Shown here one piece after another: positions 46,141 to 59,100 of a stretch of DNA of 64,000 nt. The notes under the pieces were generated by a model. That model saw only the letters and a program-made list of their open reading frames with translations, had not been told where the DNA came from and did not search any database. The position numbers and the translations under genes are program-made. The number at the start of each line of letters is the position of its first letter. The first letter of the stretch is position 1. The stretch covers positions 379,501 to 443,500 of the forward strand of contig NC_089990.1 in NCBI RefSeq assembly GCF_036417845.1, in the 5' to 3' direction. The stretch is from Apteryx mantelli. Lineage: Eukaryota; Chordata; Aves; Apterygiformes; Apterygidae.

Positions 46141-46145
46141 AAGGG

Positions 46146-49100
46146 AAAGCATCTAACCATAAATGAAAGCATTCATACGTGTCAGTAGAAAGGGATCTAA
46201 TATTTCTGAGTTTCAGACAGACCAAAATCCCTCCTTAGAAGCCCTAGCACTTAAGTGACTGGGAGAAGGAGGAATATTCACTGAGACATAAAACAGAACA
46301 ATTTAATAAGCAGTATGACTTCCTGTTATTCAGGGTGCCACTGACTTTTAAGGGGTAGCGGGGAAAAGCTAACAACATGGTCTCCATGTGCTCAAAGAGA
46401 GAACAGTGTTGCCATATTCCTGCCTATCTGTTGAATTCAGACATCAAGTAAGATAGGTTTGGGCCCCCAACACAAGTGGATTCAGAATACCTTTTCTACT
46501 GAAAAACACCATGTCAAAAACAAACAAAAAAGCCTTTCAGATAAGGGGTGCTCATTTTAAGAAAAAGTGTTAAGAAAAATCAAAATATACTGTTACAGTG
46601 ATCTGAAACTATTTAATTTCTTTTCAAAGTCTGACTAAAACAAAATTGGAATTTTTCATTCCAAGAACTTCCTCCCTCCACCCCACCAATTCAAATGCTT
46701 CCCTTTATTTAAAATTTTTTGTTCTCCTGATTTTTCCTAGGCAGTGACATTTTCACTCAGCACAGCTTCAACAAACAGTGTGCAGAAAGATATACTAGTA
46801 ATTTAGTCCTTCATCACACTGCAGACGCAGGATGGGATTATGTTATTCCTGCTACTTGCAAGAGGAAACTATAGTTTTCACAAAATAAGTCCTGAAGAAA
46901 AAGCAGGAAATGCTTGTGCAAGTCTTATCAGCCTCTTTCACCTCTTTGCTTTTTGGAAACGGTGTCTCAAGACAGAACTTGATTTTTTCTGGATTAAAAA
47001 CCAAAGAGCTGGGTAGTTCTACAAAATCCACTTAAAAGAATGCAACTTTACCACTTCTCTGTTCACCTGCCCATCATCCAAACACCCCCACACAAAGGGC
47101 CTGACACGTGAGACATCTGCTTGAATACAGGGCTCTTCAAGATCAACAACAAATTAAGCACCAAGGAGCTTGTGGCACCCAAAAAACTTCTGCACACTTA
47201 CCAACTTAATGCCATTTCATCCTCCAGGATTTTCTCACAGAGCCCCATCGTCCACTCTGAATTATCAAAGGGACCAGATATTTCCCACACCTTGGCAGCG
47301 CAGCTGACGGCATCCAGATTTTTTCACTAACTTTTGTTCGAATTCTTTTGGTCCTATCTTTCATCTTGCTCTCCCTTTCACTTCAGTTGATTTGTCTCTA
47401 CGTGGCCCTCCTATATTGTTCAGGGGATGGCCGTGCTCTATCTCCTCTAGTATCAAGAATACTTCCTCCTTTGTAACAGCGGTAACATTTATTTTGCTGA
47501 GCTTGGGGCACAGTGATGATCTTTACTCCAGCACCTGTTTGAAATTAAAAATACAGCAGGTTCCTAAAGTGTCTGAAAAGATATAATTGCCATTTTACAG
47601 CACACAATCCATCAGGATTTTCAGTTGTCAATTATGGAGCCTTCTACTACAAGTTCTCCTCTCAGTAACTTCACAGTACAGTAGTTTGGGCTTTTACAAC
47701 ACCACCTAGGAAAACCACTTAATATTAAGACCCCTCACTGCCTATATCTGAAGGCTGGCAGCCAGCAAACTGCCCACATACAGGCAATGCACAAACTCCC
47801 AAATTCAGCCTGGCCCTGCACTGTCAGTGGCAGTCAGTCCCATTCCCCAAAGCTTTGATTCTGTGGTATGTTGAACATGGGTTAAGAATAAATCTAATCT
47901 TCCATCTTTCTCAGGCTTACAGCTCCAAAAGACAGGTGCCAGGCTAACCTTAGCACCTCGGTTATTTTTGAATCATCATCAGCAGCATAATGAGACTCCT
48001 TGAAAAGCATTAAAGCTCTTCTAGTAACCTGGTTTGGGAAATGTATTAGCACACACAGGAACACACACAAAATAGAACGTACAAGAAACACAGTACTGAT
48101 TTTGCAATCCATGAGTTTAATTGCTTTAGCTTGTGTTTTTTTTCTTGCTATTTAGCCATCCCCTTTCTATTGCAATCTTTGTTAGTAAACTTGCATAAAT
48201 ACACACTTTTCCTAGACCAGTACATAAACCAGATACAGCAGTGCAAGTTTCTATTTGCAGTTTTCTTAAGTCTTGGTTTCCTATCTTCTTAAGAGAGAAA
48301 GTGAATTTAAAAAACTATTAGGTAATTAGATCAAATATCTGATGGTGAGATGCAGTGCAATCGGATGACTCCATTATGGGAGAACATGACGGGAATCCAT
48401 AACAGGAACTACATTTCAATCTAACCTGTTCAGGAAACGGAAGTTGCAGAAGATCAGTCCGTCATAGAACTTTGTTGTCTGCACTCTGTTCAAAACAGCA
48501 CAGAAAAAAAAAAATCTGTTTTTCACTGTTTTACTCTTGGAAAAATTGAGGTCTTTGTGAAAGTAATTTCACGGGTAGGAATATCACATGATATTATACA
48601 ACTGGTTTTCTACCTGCCTCCAGACCTCTCCTAGCCCCAACAGTTTTGCATCACTAGGACAAATTTCAGGCTTGTGTGCACTAGTGATAGACAGCTACAA
48701 ATTTGTTATCTGTAAAGGAGCACTTGCTGTCCCACTGAAAAGCCGGGGCTAAGGGCTGATGTCTCTGTTACAGCTACTAACAAAAAATTAGGAGAAAAGC
48801 ATAGGAAGGAATTTTGGGGAAAGATTTTTTGATTAAACAGACACTATTATTTGTAATTCGCTGTCAAGGGATTTAACGCATCTCGTAAATTTATCTTTAA
48901 GATCCCACAGGCAGAAAATGCAGGAAAAAGTCCAATGCTCATATAGGGTTAGGTAAACAAGTAGCTACTGCAAGCAGAAGAGAAATCTCAATGTATTGTC
49001 CTATGTCAACGCAAATTACTGGACTGCTGGACTTTGCTAAGCATCTCCTGAATTGGTTCAGTTCAAAATTACTGAGAACAAGTGACCTGTGTGCTAAGTG

Positions 49101-49850
49101 CAAGTTACCCTAGAAGAACTGCCATGCAATGTGCATGAGAAATCAGCTTTATGCAGGGTGGAAAGCATTTCCTACCATAACACCTAAAATCCGTGGCAAT
49201 GGACATGTGTCAGCATGTTAAAAAGTAATAATCCACAGTTAAAATGTAATTTTCCATAGGAAAAATGTTGCCAGTACCTAGGAGCAAGTCTAGGAGTAGG
49301 AAAGTGATCTAAGCAGATGCAAACATTTATAGCCACAAACTATTAAAAAAAAGAAATCTCAAATGTAAAAAACAAAAAACAAAAAAACCCAAAAAACAAA
49401 CCCAACAAAAATCACACAATTTCAATCAGTAGACAAGCCACCTATTGAAACAGGCTCTCAGAAAGAGTAAAACCTATGTTTAAAATATTACATACCACCT
49501 TACTATCCAGCTAATAAAAAAACCCAGCCAAACTTTACAAACAGGATACAAACAGATTTCCTCTTGCAGTAAGAATATCAGATAAAAACAGTTACAGAAT
49601 ACATTGCAATATGTTTACAGGGAGCTTGTCCTTCCCTCCTCCCAACGCCTTCAATCCCATTAGTTCTTGTTTTGACCTTGTTTTCAGCTTTTCCAGGCTT
49701 GCTCTCTGCTTGCAGAAAGAGGACCTTCTTTTGTCTATACAGAATATGACACCCAGGAGGCAGGAGAGGAGAGAGAAGATGAAACTTCTCGCTGATCCAT
49801 TTATCTTTGTTACCTATTTTACATCACTAAGCCAGTTATAGATGTTACAC
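46146..49850. other. Intergenic or HSF3 3' UTR region
   Basis: No coding exon was recognised. Part of it is expected to be the 3' untranslated region of HSF3, which is read leftward from 49855. A minus-strand AATAAA occurs at about 47489 and an ATTAAA at about 48115; neither can be chosen with confidence. Confidence 0.45.
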
Positions 49851-49854
49851 AAGT

Positions 49855-50186
49855 TCAAGAAGGTTCTATCTCAGAGGCTTCTTCTATGAAGTTAGCAACA
49901 GGACTGAGCAGCAAGAGTGGAAACAGTTTATACTCTCCATTCCCATCCTCTGAGAGGAGAGGTGGATCACCCATTCCCACAGCATCAAGAGGCTCAGCCT
50001 GGTGTGCTGGAGCTGCTAGTGGCAAGACAGTTTCACTACCTGCTCTCCATCCTCCTTCAGGTTTCTCCTCCAGGGGGGCCAGTAGAAGGTCTTTAGGATC
50101 CTCTGTCTTCCCTGCAGCTTCACCTGAGGATAATTCTTCAAATAATGAAAGCAGAGGATTGGCCTTGTACTGTATCAGCTGCATAT
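49855..50186 (-). CDS. HSF3: HSF3 last exon: C-terminal domain and stop
   Basis: Phase 1 in after TTTCCCTCAG, TGA at 49855-49857. Encodes 110 residues starting [18 protein letters not shown], the HSF C-terminal signature region, then a Glu/Pro/Leu-rich likely activation segment ending EASEIEPS. Confidence 0.92.
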
Positions 50187-53100
50187 CTGAGGGAAAACAA
50201 ATATTTTAAACTCCAGACTCCTATGACACCTAAGTGAAGGCTCTTATTCAAGGCAAGTAAAACTGGAGAGGCTGCTTCAAAAATTCATTCACTGAAGAAA
50301 ACTGTACAGCTGTGCTCTGACAGGCTACATTCACAGCAGCAAGAGTCTAAGAACAGCAGCTAAGGCTCCTGTGTCTGTTAACATCAACATCTGAAGCATG
50401 CTTCAAGCCACCAGTAACACAAGGCATGCAATGGCAGCACTCAAGTAGTAAAATGAGGAGCACTGCATTTGTGGGGTTTTGTAGTTCATAAGAGACACAT
50501 CTGCAATGAGGTTTGCAGTTGTGTTCCCTATTGTGGCACTCTGCCACATGTTAGAAAAGGGAAATAATTAATGCAAATACGGGGCGCAGAATGGAGCTGG
50601 TAAGACTGAGGCACAGCTCCATTAAGATCTGTGGTATCTCCCAGTCTTCACATAAACAGAAGGAAGTAAGGCATATTACAGGCCAGAAAAACTCCATTTA
50701 AGAATACACAATTTTGGAAGAGTTTGGAACTGCTACAGCTCTCAGATTCCTTCCTGCCCACCTTTGTTTCCTGCTGTTGCTCTCTCACTTGCTCCCAGAT
50801 CTTCAGTGCTGTCTGCCAAGTTTGCAATCTGAAGCAAAATGTACACAGAATAAGGCAAAATGCTTAACAAAAAGCCCCCCCAAGTCTCTACAGACTGGCT
50901 AACAAAATTAAAAGTAAAGGGAAGAGAGAAGAGGAAGAAAACAGTTGGCCAACGCAACTTCTGACCCCACAGGCCCATTATTGCTCATGAGGACCAGCAA
51001 ACAGGGATTCTTCGAAGATGACATGGTGAAACACAGACAAACTTACTAAAGCCAAACAAGCTTCTGATTAGCAAGTATCTACTCTACCCTCCAAACTAGA
51101 ACCCTTATTATAGTCTGTCTTGTTGGAACAGCACAGTTAAATCCCATTGTTCATCAATACAATTAAATTTTGCAAGCGCTGCTTGAACACAGCAGCATTC
51201 CACCTCAGTTGTGATCTAAGCTCTTCTGAAAGGGAGGTTCAGTCCTAGTTTAAGTATTATTTCAGGACTATAAAATAAACAAATGACCCTTGCAAGGGTT
51301 TTCTGTAGCATGAGACAATTTTAGGTACTAGAACAAGAAAAGAACACTTGCACAGAACTTTTCTGTGTCCCCTGAGGAAACGTCATACAGCTATGCTCAG
51401 AATAAATAATGTACTGCATTATATTTTCTCCTTTAATACTTTTCTTTCAGTCTTCAAGTAGACTGAATACATACAATCTTATCTGAAATATAGTTCCAGA
51501 CCTAGTTATCACTTGGCAGAAAGACATCCTGGAAATCTCTGATGCTAGGAGAAACAAGCTAAGAAACTGTACTCACACTTGGAACAAAACATGACAAAAT
51601 TTTCCTAGCCTCCTCATTCTCAGAAGAGGGTACAGAAGTAATAGTTAAGGAGAAAAAAAATTCTCAACACAGACAGCTGAGTGAACAGACACCAGTTTGT
51701 TTCCCTTTTCCTGATGTGTTCAGATGTATTTAGAAAGCAAAGAATATGTTACTCAAAGCAAAGTGACAGTATGCTGAACATCTATTTAAACTGAGTATAT
51801 TACTGTGGCTAGGAACATAAGACCTTAAATTATTTCGAGAACTCTCTTAAATTACATATGCCAACAGTGATAACTGAAAACATTAAGACAGCAAGATTAG
51901 AGAAAAGAGCAGTTTCATCCTGTGCTATCAATCAGATCCCACCCTCAAACTTTGTCAGTCAAAATTTAGCTCTCAATATCATATTAACCCTCCCCATCAC
52001 AGAAAAAATCTCACTCTTACATTTTCCATACCAGGGGAAGTTTCCATCAAATTCATATCCAGGGCTGGCAGCTCAGGATTAAATGTCTGAAAGTAGAAAA
52101 CAGACTGTATGTAGGAGAACATGTCTTATAATAAGGTTCTTAAATCAGAGCCTCAGAGAAATCCTGACAGGACAGCAGGATCTGGCAGACCACTCCAGCC
52201 ACCCACTAAAGCACAGGGAAGGTGGCTCTCCTCCACTGGCCTACAGCAGGTTACTTTAAACCTGAGACAGAAAATTGATGGTCACACAAGAGAAGGCCAC
52301 CACATTTCTCAGTAATTCCAGGGACATGGCTAAGTTTCATTCCATATCATAACACACAATCAAACACATAATCAGGATGTGATAGTATGCGAAAAGGCTT
52401 AAGAGAAAACAGTTCAAAAATTTGAGTTATGCACAACAGAAATACTATATGAATTGGAAAAGGCTCTAGTATTAACTTGTACTTTGTTAGACTCCTAGGA
52501 TGACTATGTACCATTCTATCCAAAATTATTTACTTTTCAAGATTTTCCTCCCTCTTGCCCATTACAACATGGAATAAATCAGTAAAAAATTCATAATACA
52601 ACCTAATTAGTATCTCTCAGAAATCAGAATATATTAAAAGACACTCACATCACTGAAAGCTTCAGAACCAAGGTTATACTGCTTCCCAGATAGCATTGCT
52701 TGGAGCTCTTCAAGGCTGGCGTCAATGCAATTTAGAAAATCCTGGATTTCTTCCCTAAAAGGACAATATGATACTGTACCATGAGAAACAGTCAGCAGTT
52801 AGGGCCTTCTTTTGCACCACAATGTAGACAAACTTCTGGAAATGATCTGCTAACTTCTTGGTTACTATGGCCGTTGGGGCAAAAGGAGAGCCAAACTGAT
52901 ACAGAGAGGACTGCAGAACAGGTTATTGCCAAATACAAGAAACCACATTCCCGTATTACTTTTCACGGTCTGATTATTTGCAGAACAGGTACAAGGAAGG
53001 CCACCTGAACAGCATGTATACTAATAGCTATCATATCAAAAAAGCAGTTCTGCCTTCCATACATATTTCCTCCCTCATTTTAATATCTTCTGAATGTTCT

Positions 53101-56100
53101 CAGATGCCAGCCTGTATACTAATCTCTGTTTAAGCTGCAGTCTGATGGTTTTCACCTTGGGACAATACCTGATAAGCAAAGGGCTGGAAATAATCTATAT
53201 CTAAAGGAATGCTATCTTCTTTGGTAACATAAGTAACCAGATCATTGCCACATTTCAACTGTTTCTCAGGACAGCAGACAGGACATGAGACAAGCGGAAA
53301 GGAAGCTGCATGCATGGCTCCAATACCAAGTTTCTCGCTGTGCTTCAAGCTATCTCCTATATTACAATACTAGCTACATACAATTCCAAGCCATTGCCCC
53401 ACATTTTGCAGTGCCAGTGAGGCAGAATAGTACTGAGCCTTCAGATTGCACCGAGTACAGTGACACATTATCTCAGTTATTCCTACCTGAAGTTTTAAAA
53501 AGCTAATTTACTGTGTTCTAGTAAACACATCCTCTAAAACTTTGACACAGAAGCAGTTAATACAGAGATCCCACAGGATGATAACTGTATAAAACAGTTT
53601 CCAGAAAAGAGTTAGTATCATGATCTACAAACCTGTCCAGTAAAGGATCATTTTGATTTCCATAATTGTTTTCATTCAAGATGGAGTCAATCACTGACAC
53701 AGGGTCTTCTGGAGCATTAGCTTGTGCAGTATGGAGCTCCACAGCATCATTTCCTATTTCACTGGATTTGTTAGCATCTTTTATCTGAACTGGAGGGATA
53801 GGTTCTGCACAATTTAACTCAGCCGGCTGTGATACTTGACAAATAGGTAAGCCAGGATCCAGAGCTGTCTGTGTCTCTCTATAAAATATGACAGACATTT
53901 TATATAATATGCCACACCCAGAAACAAGATGCAGGAGAATTCACCAACTGTATTGTTCCTTGTTCCAAGTTTAGTATCTTGAATCTTAATACCTAATAAG
54001 GTCAAACCCATCAAGGGTTCAAATAATCAACTGGTCTTTTTCAAAAGAGGGAAAATAACTTCTTAAAGGCAGATGAAGAATCATTTATTACAGCTTATAT
54101 GGAGAGCATGTATCAGAGCAGAACATCCCATTTTGCCAGACTAAAGAGGGCATCAGAGACGCATGGGCATGTGGTAGGAGGGAAACTCATCACACCATAT
54201 CCCTCAAAATAAAAGTTCCAAATTGGTCCATATTTGACTCTGGATATTGACAATCAAATAAGTTTTTACAAGGATCTGAGGCCACACAAAAACTGTTTTC
54301 CCTTCAGTTGCACTTAGCATAATATCAAGAGTAGTACTTAAACTGGAGACTATAAGTCTTTGTTTGCTTATTAGTAAACTATATATGCATTCAGGTCCCT
54401 GTTCAGTCAAAGAGTCAAGCACGCTTATTTGTTAAGTAGGCAGAAAAGCCTCACCAAATTAAGCTCCAAGTGTCAACCAGCTTTCTAAGATTACAGGCAC
54501 TCTCAAAGAGATGTGAATTCTTAAAGAGCTTTGCTGACCATGGCCAATGCTGCATGCTGTAAAAAGACAGCCTACAAAGAAGCCTGTCATGCACAGACAT
54601 AGTAAAAAATTCAGAGAGGCTGTTTCCCATTATTCAAGTCAGTCACTTACATTAACATGACTACTTGGTTAACAACTTAAGTACGAATACTTTCTCATCC
54701 TTACACATACCTGGCTTTGCCACTTGTGCGGGCCAGAGCAAGGAGCCCATCAGTGGCATTATCCAGAGTGTCAGTGATATCTCGAATGATGATACCTGTA
54801 CCATTTTCATCCTCACCATCCAAATTATGTTCAGAAAAAGTCATCTGCAGGATACAGCAAACAGAATGAATAAATCAAAATTATGACTGTTTTGGTGTAG
54901 CATCTCCATTTTCCTTGCAGTTTTTCTTCCCCATTAAGATTTCATCTATGCCAAATTGTATGGATTGCGTGATTTTGTAGACAGGGTAATGCTTTAAATG
55001 TGTCCACTTCAAAATGGACTGTATTTGATTACAAGATTAGGATAGTAACAGTTGTAAGAAAGACTTGCGGGGGGTGGTGGAAATCACTGTATAGCATCCT
55101 GTCCACCCCAGGGTTTCATCCCCTGGGAAGACTTACTGCTTGGCCACTCTCCACAGGTATGCGAACATACTGACGACTATATTTGGAAGGTGAAGCACCT
55201 GCAGCATCTGTTAGAGACCTGAGAAGAAACATGGTTTTAGTGTACACTTCAGTAGTAAAAAGTTGTAGCAATGCCAAGTAAGTGCAGTAACAGTAAGAAC
55301 TAGTGTATTTCCACTTCTAGGAAACCTTGCTTTTTGAAATTGTTTTTATTAAATGTACTGCAGATGTATTACATTCTAAATACGCTTTTTGTTTTGTAAT
55401 AAATCAGTTACAGTTGCACTTTTTAAGAGTTACTGTTTCTGGCCCTTCAGAATTTAAAATTTAGCATATCTTCTCTTTCCATGCTATTTTTTATTATAAA
55501 CAAGAAGAAATCTTCATTTCATGCTTTTTTCCACTTCCATCAGCATTCTCTAATTTGAATGAAAGAACACAAGTGATAAAAACATTCTTTCTGCACTTTA
55601 AGTATGCTGCTTCTAGAAGTTGGTTTGTCCCCATAATGCACATCCAACACTAATTTGTGACCTAGCCAGTAATTACCTTTTTCTTTTGACCCCAACAATA
55701 TAATTTCCTCGCATCAAACTTAGTATAAATTGAAGAATCTAAAAAGAAAAAAACAAAAAAAAATAAAGGAACAAGTGATCAGCATAACAATCCTAATACT
55801 AAATTATTAATTCAGACTTAAGTCAGGCTTTAGCGCAAAGTTACGCAATTATGTGATTGAAATTAATAAGTAAATTAAATCTCCATTTGCGTTCTTGTCT
55901 TAAAAACAGAAGGATAGTTACAAATGGCATTGAAAAATTATCCCACCTGGACAGATTTTTTTTTTTAATCTAATGTAACACCACAAGTCACTACGGAAGA
56001 TACCAGACCAGAAACAGCTGAGAGAGAAACCAGAGAAAATTTGATCCAGTGCAGCAACACCTATAGTTTCTGGGTTCCAAGTTGACTTCTTGAGTGGTCA

Positions 56101-59100
56101 AAGTCTGTCTTGGTCAGAGATCTTTCACAAACTCCTTTTCATGTGCCTGCCATCTCTCTTTTTATGTTCCTACTACCATTCACTGCCTCCAGCCCCACGC
56201 TTACCCCAGGCCCAGTGCTGCATTCTTCCAAAAAATTGGTTTACTGATTTCTCTCCAAATAATCTAGCCTCACTGAGCTTTCAAACACAGTGAAATCCTT
56301 TTCGCTAAGACTCTTCCTTAGTATTTTGCTTGCAATTCTTTGTTTCTCTACTTCTTGGACTCTTAAGAACCGTGAACTTTTTTTCTATACTGCATTAATA
56401 TAGCCTGTTCAGCTCTGTGTCATTTGTCATTCTACATAAGCAAAGAATGCCGTCAAGTATCACAGAGGCAGGAATAAGGATGGTAGCACTGAAGATGCTG
56501 CAATGGTACCTTAGACAGCAGCTTCTGTTGTTGACTGTGCTTCTGCCTTAGAACTGCCACTTCTTTCCACAGGGCCTTATTTTCTCTGCAATGCAGAATA
56601 AATCAGAAGACAGAGGATGAACAGAGTTTACTTGATATGCTCTAGTTCCACAGCTTTCAAACTTTCACAGTACCTTGCAGGACCAATGGCAACACTCCTT
56701 CTGTGGGTGACTAACAATCAGTTAATCAAATTCACCATCTCTGGGTTAATTTAACTCCATATTCCACCAGGCAGGACCAAACACTCACTAATAAGGACGT
56801 TCTCATCCTCTGCTGCTCCACCAATACTCTTGACATTCATTCAAAGCCTCCAAAGCCTTAGAATAAGGACTTAGTGTTTGGAAACAGGCTAAGTGTAACA
56901 CAGATCACCTCAGAAGTTTTAAAACCAGGAAAGAAAACCAGGAAAGAAAAAAGAGAGAAAGAATGAACAGAGGGAGTGAAGGTATCTCCTGAGCTTCGGT
57001 TGAAACCTGCTTGCATGCCACTAATCACTGGGAATTCCCAGTGCTCATACAAAAAGAATCTGAAGGAACAGAGATGAGGACATACAAAGCCCATTTCCAA
57101 CTAAAAAGAAAGCCAAGCACTAACTCTCCCTCACTGCATCTAACCCTGTTATGTGTTTAGAACAGGAGAGGTTTTGGTCCCCCTAAAGAACAACTACAGA
57201 TGTTGGAAAACAAAATGAAATCTCAAGATAGTCAACAAATGCTCAATCTTAGTCTCTGGTCTGTTATTGAATTATGTAAATAAGATTCAGAATGCCATGC
57301 AGGGTGGAACAGGGATTCTTGGAAAAATACAGCTTAATCTGCTTTCATTTCAAATGAAACCCACATTTAGAGTCAGGATCCCTTAGATATAAACCACATT
57401 CAATACATAAATGCTTCTGAAACAGAGTCTACCTCTTCATATTAGCCAGTCTGACATCCATGTTGTTCTGCTGCTCTCTCATTTCCTGGACTTCAGAGAG
57501 TACTTTGTGTAAATCCTCTGTACAGACCTTGAGATCTTCAGTTCTTACTGCAGATACCTAAAATAGGATCAGGTTACATATGCTTTACTAAGGACTGTGT
57601 CTTGTATACTCCTTTTTAAAGGAAGTGTAGTTAGTCAGTAGATGAACAGGACCAAACTTCATTAAAAGATTAGGTAAGATTATATGATTTTACATATCAC
57701 AAAACATCACAGTTGCTACAGATGCAGTCCTTAGGACAGTCTCAGCTGTATGAAGAAAAACAGGATGTCAGTGAGCACATGACAACAGCACTTGGAGTGC
57801 ACAGACAGTATATTCACCATTGTATTTCATGCTAAAAATGCATCACTAATTCAAAACGGCCTTCCCTAAGTGGTTCTCTCTGACAAGTCTGGTGAAAGTT
57901 TGCCCCCTAGTGTCAAAGGGTAAGTCAACAGTCATAAACAAAATGCAGAAGCTGCTTGTGCAGTAATAATGCAATAGGCACACCCCTCTTAAGTGTGGGT
58001 AAATTTCTCAGCACAGGGCTCACAAGTTTCCATTAAATTACTAGGAAAAAAACATATGGGTCTAATTAGATGCATCCTACTTGATTGAAAATTTGTCCCA
58101 CACCACCTGAACTGCAGATTCCTATACTGTCATTTCCTCTATTGTCTCTCCACCCAGCGACATTCCAAAATTATGGAGACTTGTCTCTAGAGCCCTAATT
58201 GCTTTTCTGCCCACAGCAGAATCTATCAATGCTGGTCTTTCAAATGATGACGAAAGAGTCATCAGAAAGCAAAAAGCTCGCTCTCTCCTCCCTGCAACAG
58301 TTCCATATTCAAAACTTTCCATTTCCTTCAATAACTTTTTTTGGAGGTGGTGGCATTGATGGCTAATATACAATTCAAGATTTTTAAAAAGATAGGTCTG
58401 GTGCATCACATATCTGAATTATATGTTCGGGTTTTGTGGGCATAACTTTAAAAATCTTGTAGACAGACACTGCCCATAACTGAACCAGCTGGGGCTGGAC
58501 CAAATAACTGCCAGAGGCCCCTTTCATCTGATTCTACTTATTTTTTATGGGGTTCCAAGAGGGAGGTAGAAGCATCTGGGATTAGCCCTGTGAAGTGTCA
58601 GATAGCTTGCAGGCAGGCTGACTCACAGATCCCTTTTTCAAGAAAAATTGGCTGGTCAGAAATCAACCTACATTGTTATAAAATAACATCCTATCACTCC
58701 ACAATGAAACAGGACAGAATTATTATGTAATCGCTCCACAGAAGTAACTAATGGGTTTCCTAATATTTTTCCAATGTTACAAAGGATGGATTGAATGCCC
58801 CGATTGTCTGTGTCTACACTTTTTAATGTCTTGCTATTTGTTGTAGATGGTCAGGTATATACTCTGTACCCCAAATGAATTCATGACTGTCTTTTTCCTC
58901 TTCAGCATACCACCTGTACAGGGAAGCCACCAAAAAGATGCAGGCAGCTCTCTTCAGAGTCTATAGATAGTGAGGGCATCAAGACTGATGCACAGCAGCA
59001 GAGATCCTAGTGTGAACAGTAAAAGGGAGTTTAATTAAAGGAAATCCTGCATTCAAAGTTGAATTCCTGTTGGAGGTTTGAAAGACAGTTAACAGCAAGT

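Noticed and set aside
58122-58409. 95-aa open frame on the minus strand in an HSF3 intron
   Set aside because: No recognised family, no fitting splice phase with the flanking HSF3 exons; treated as chance or a very old fragment.
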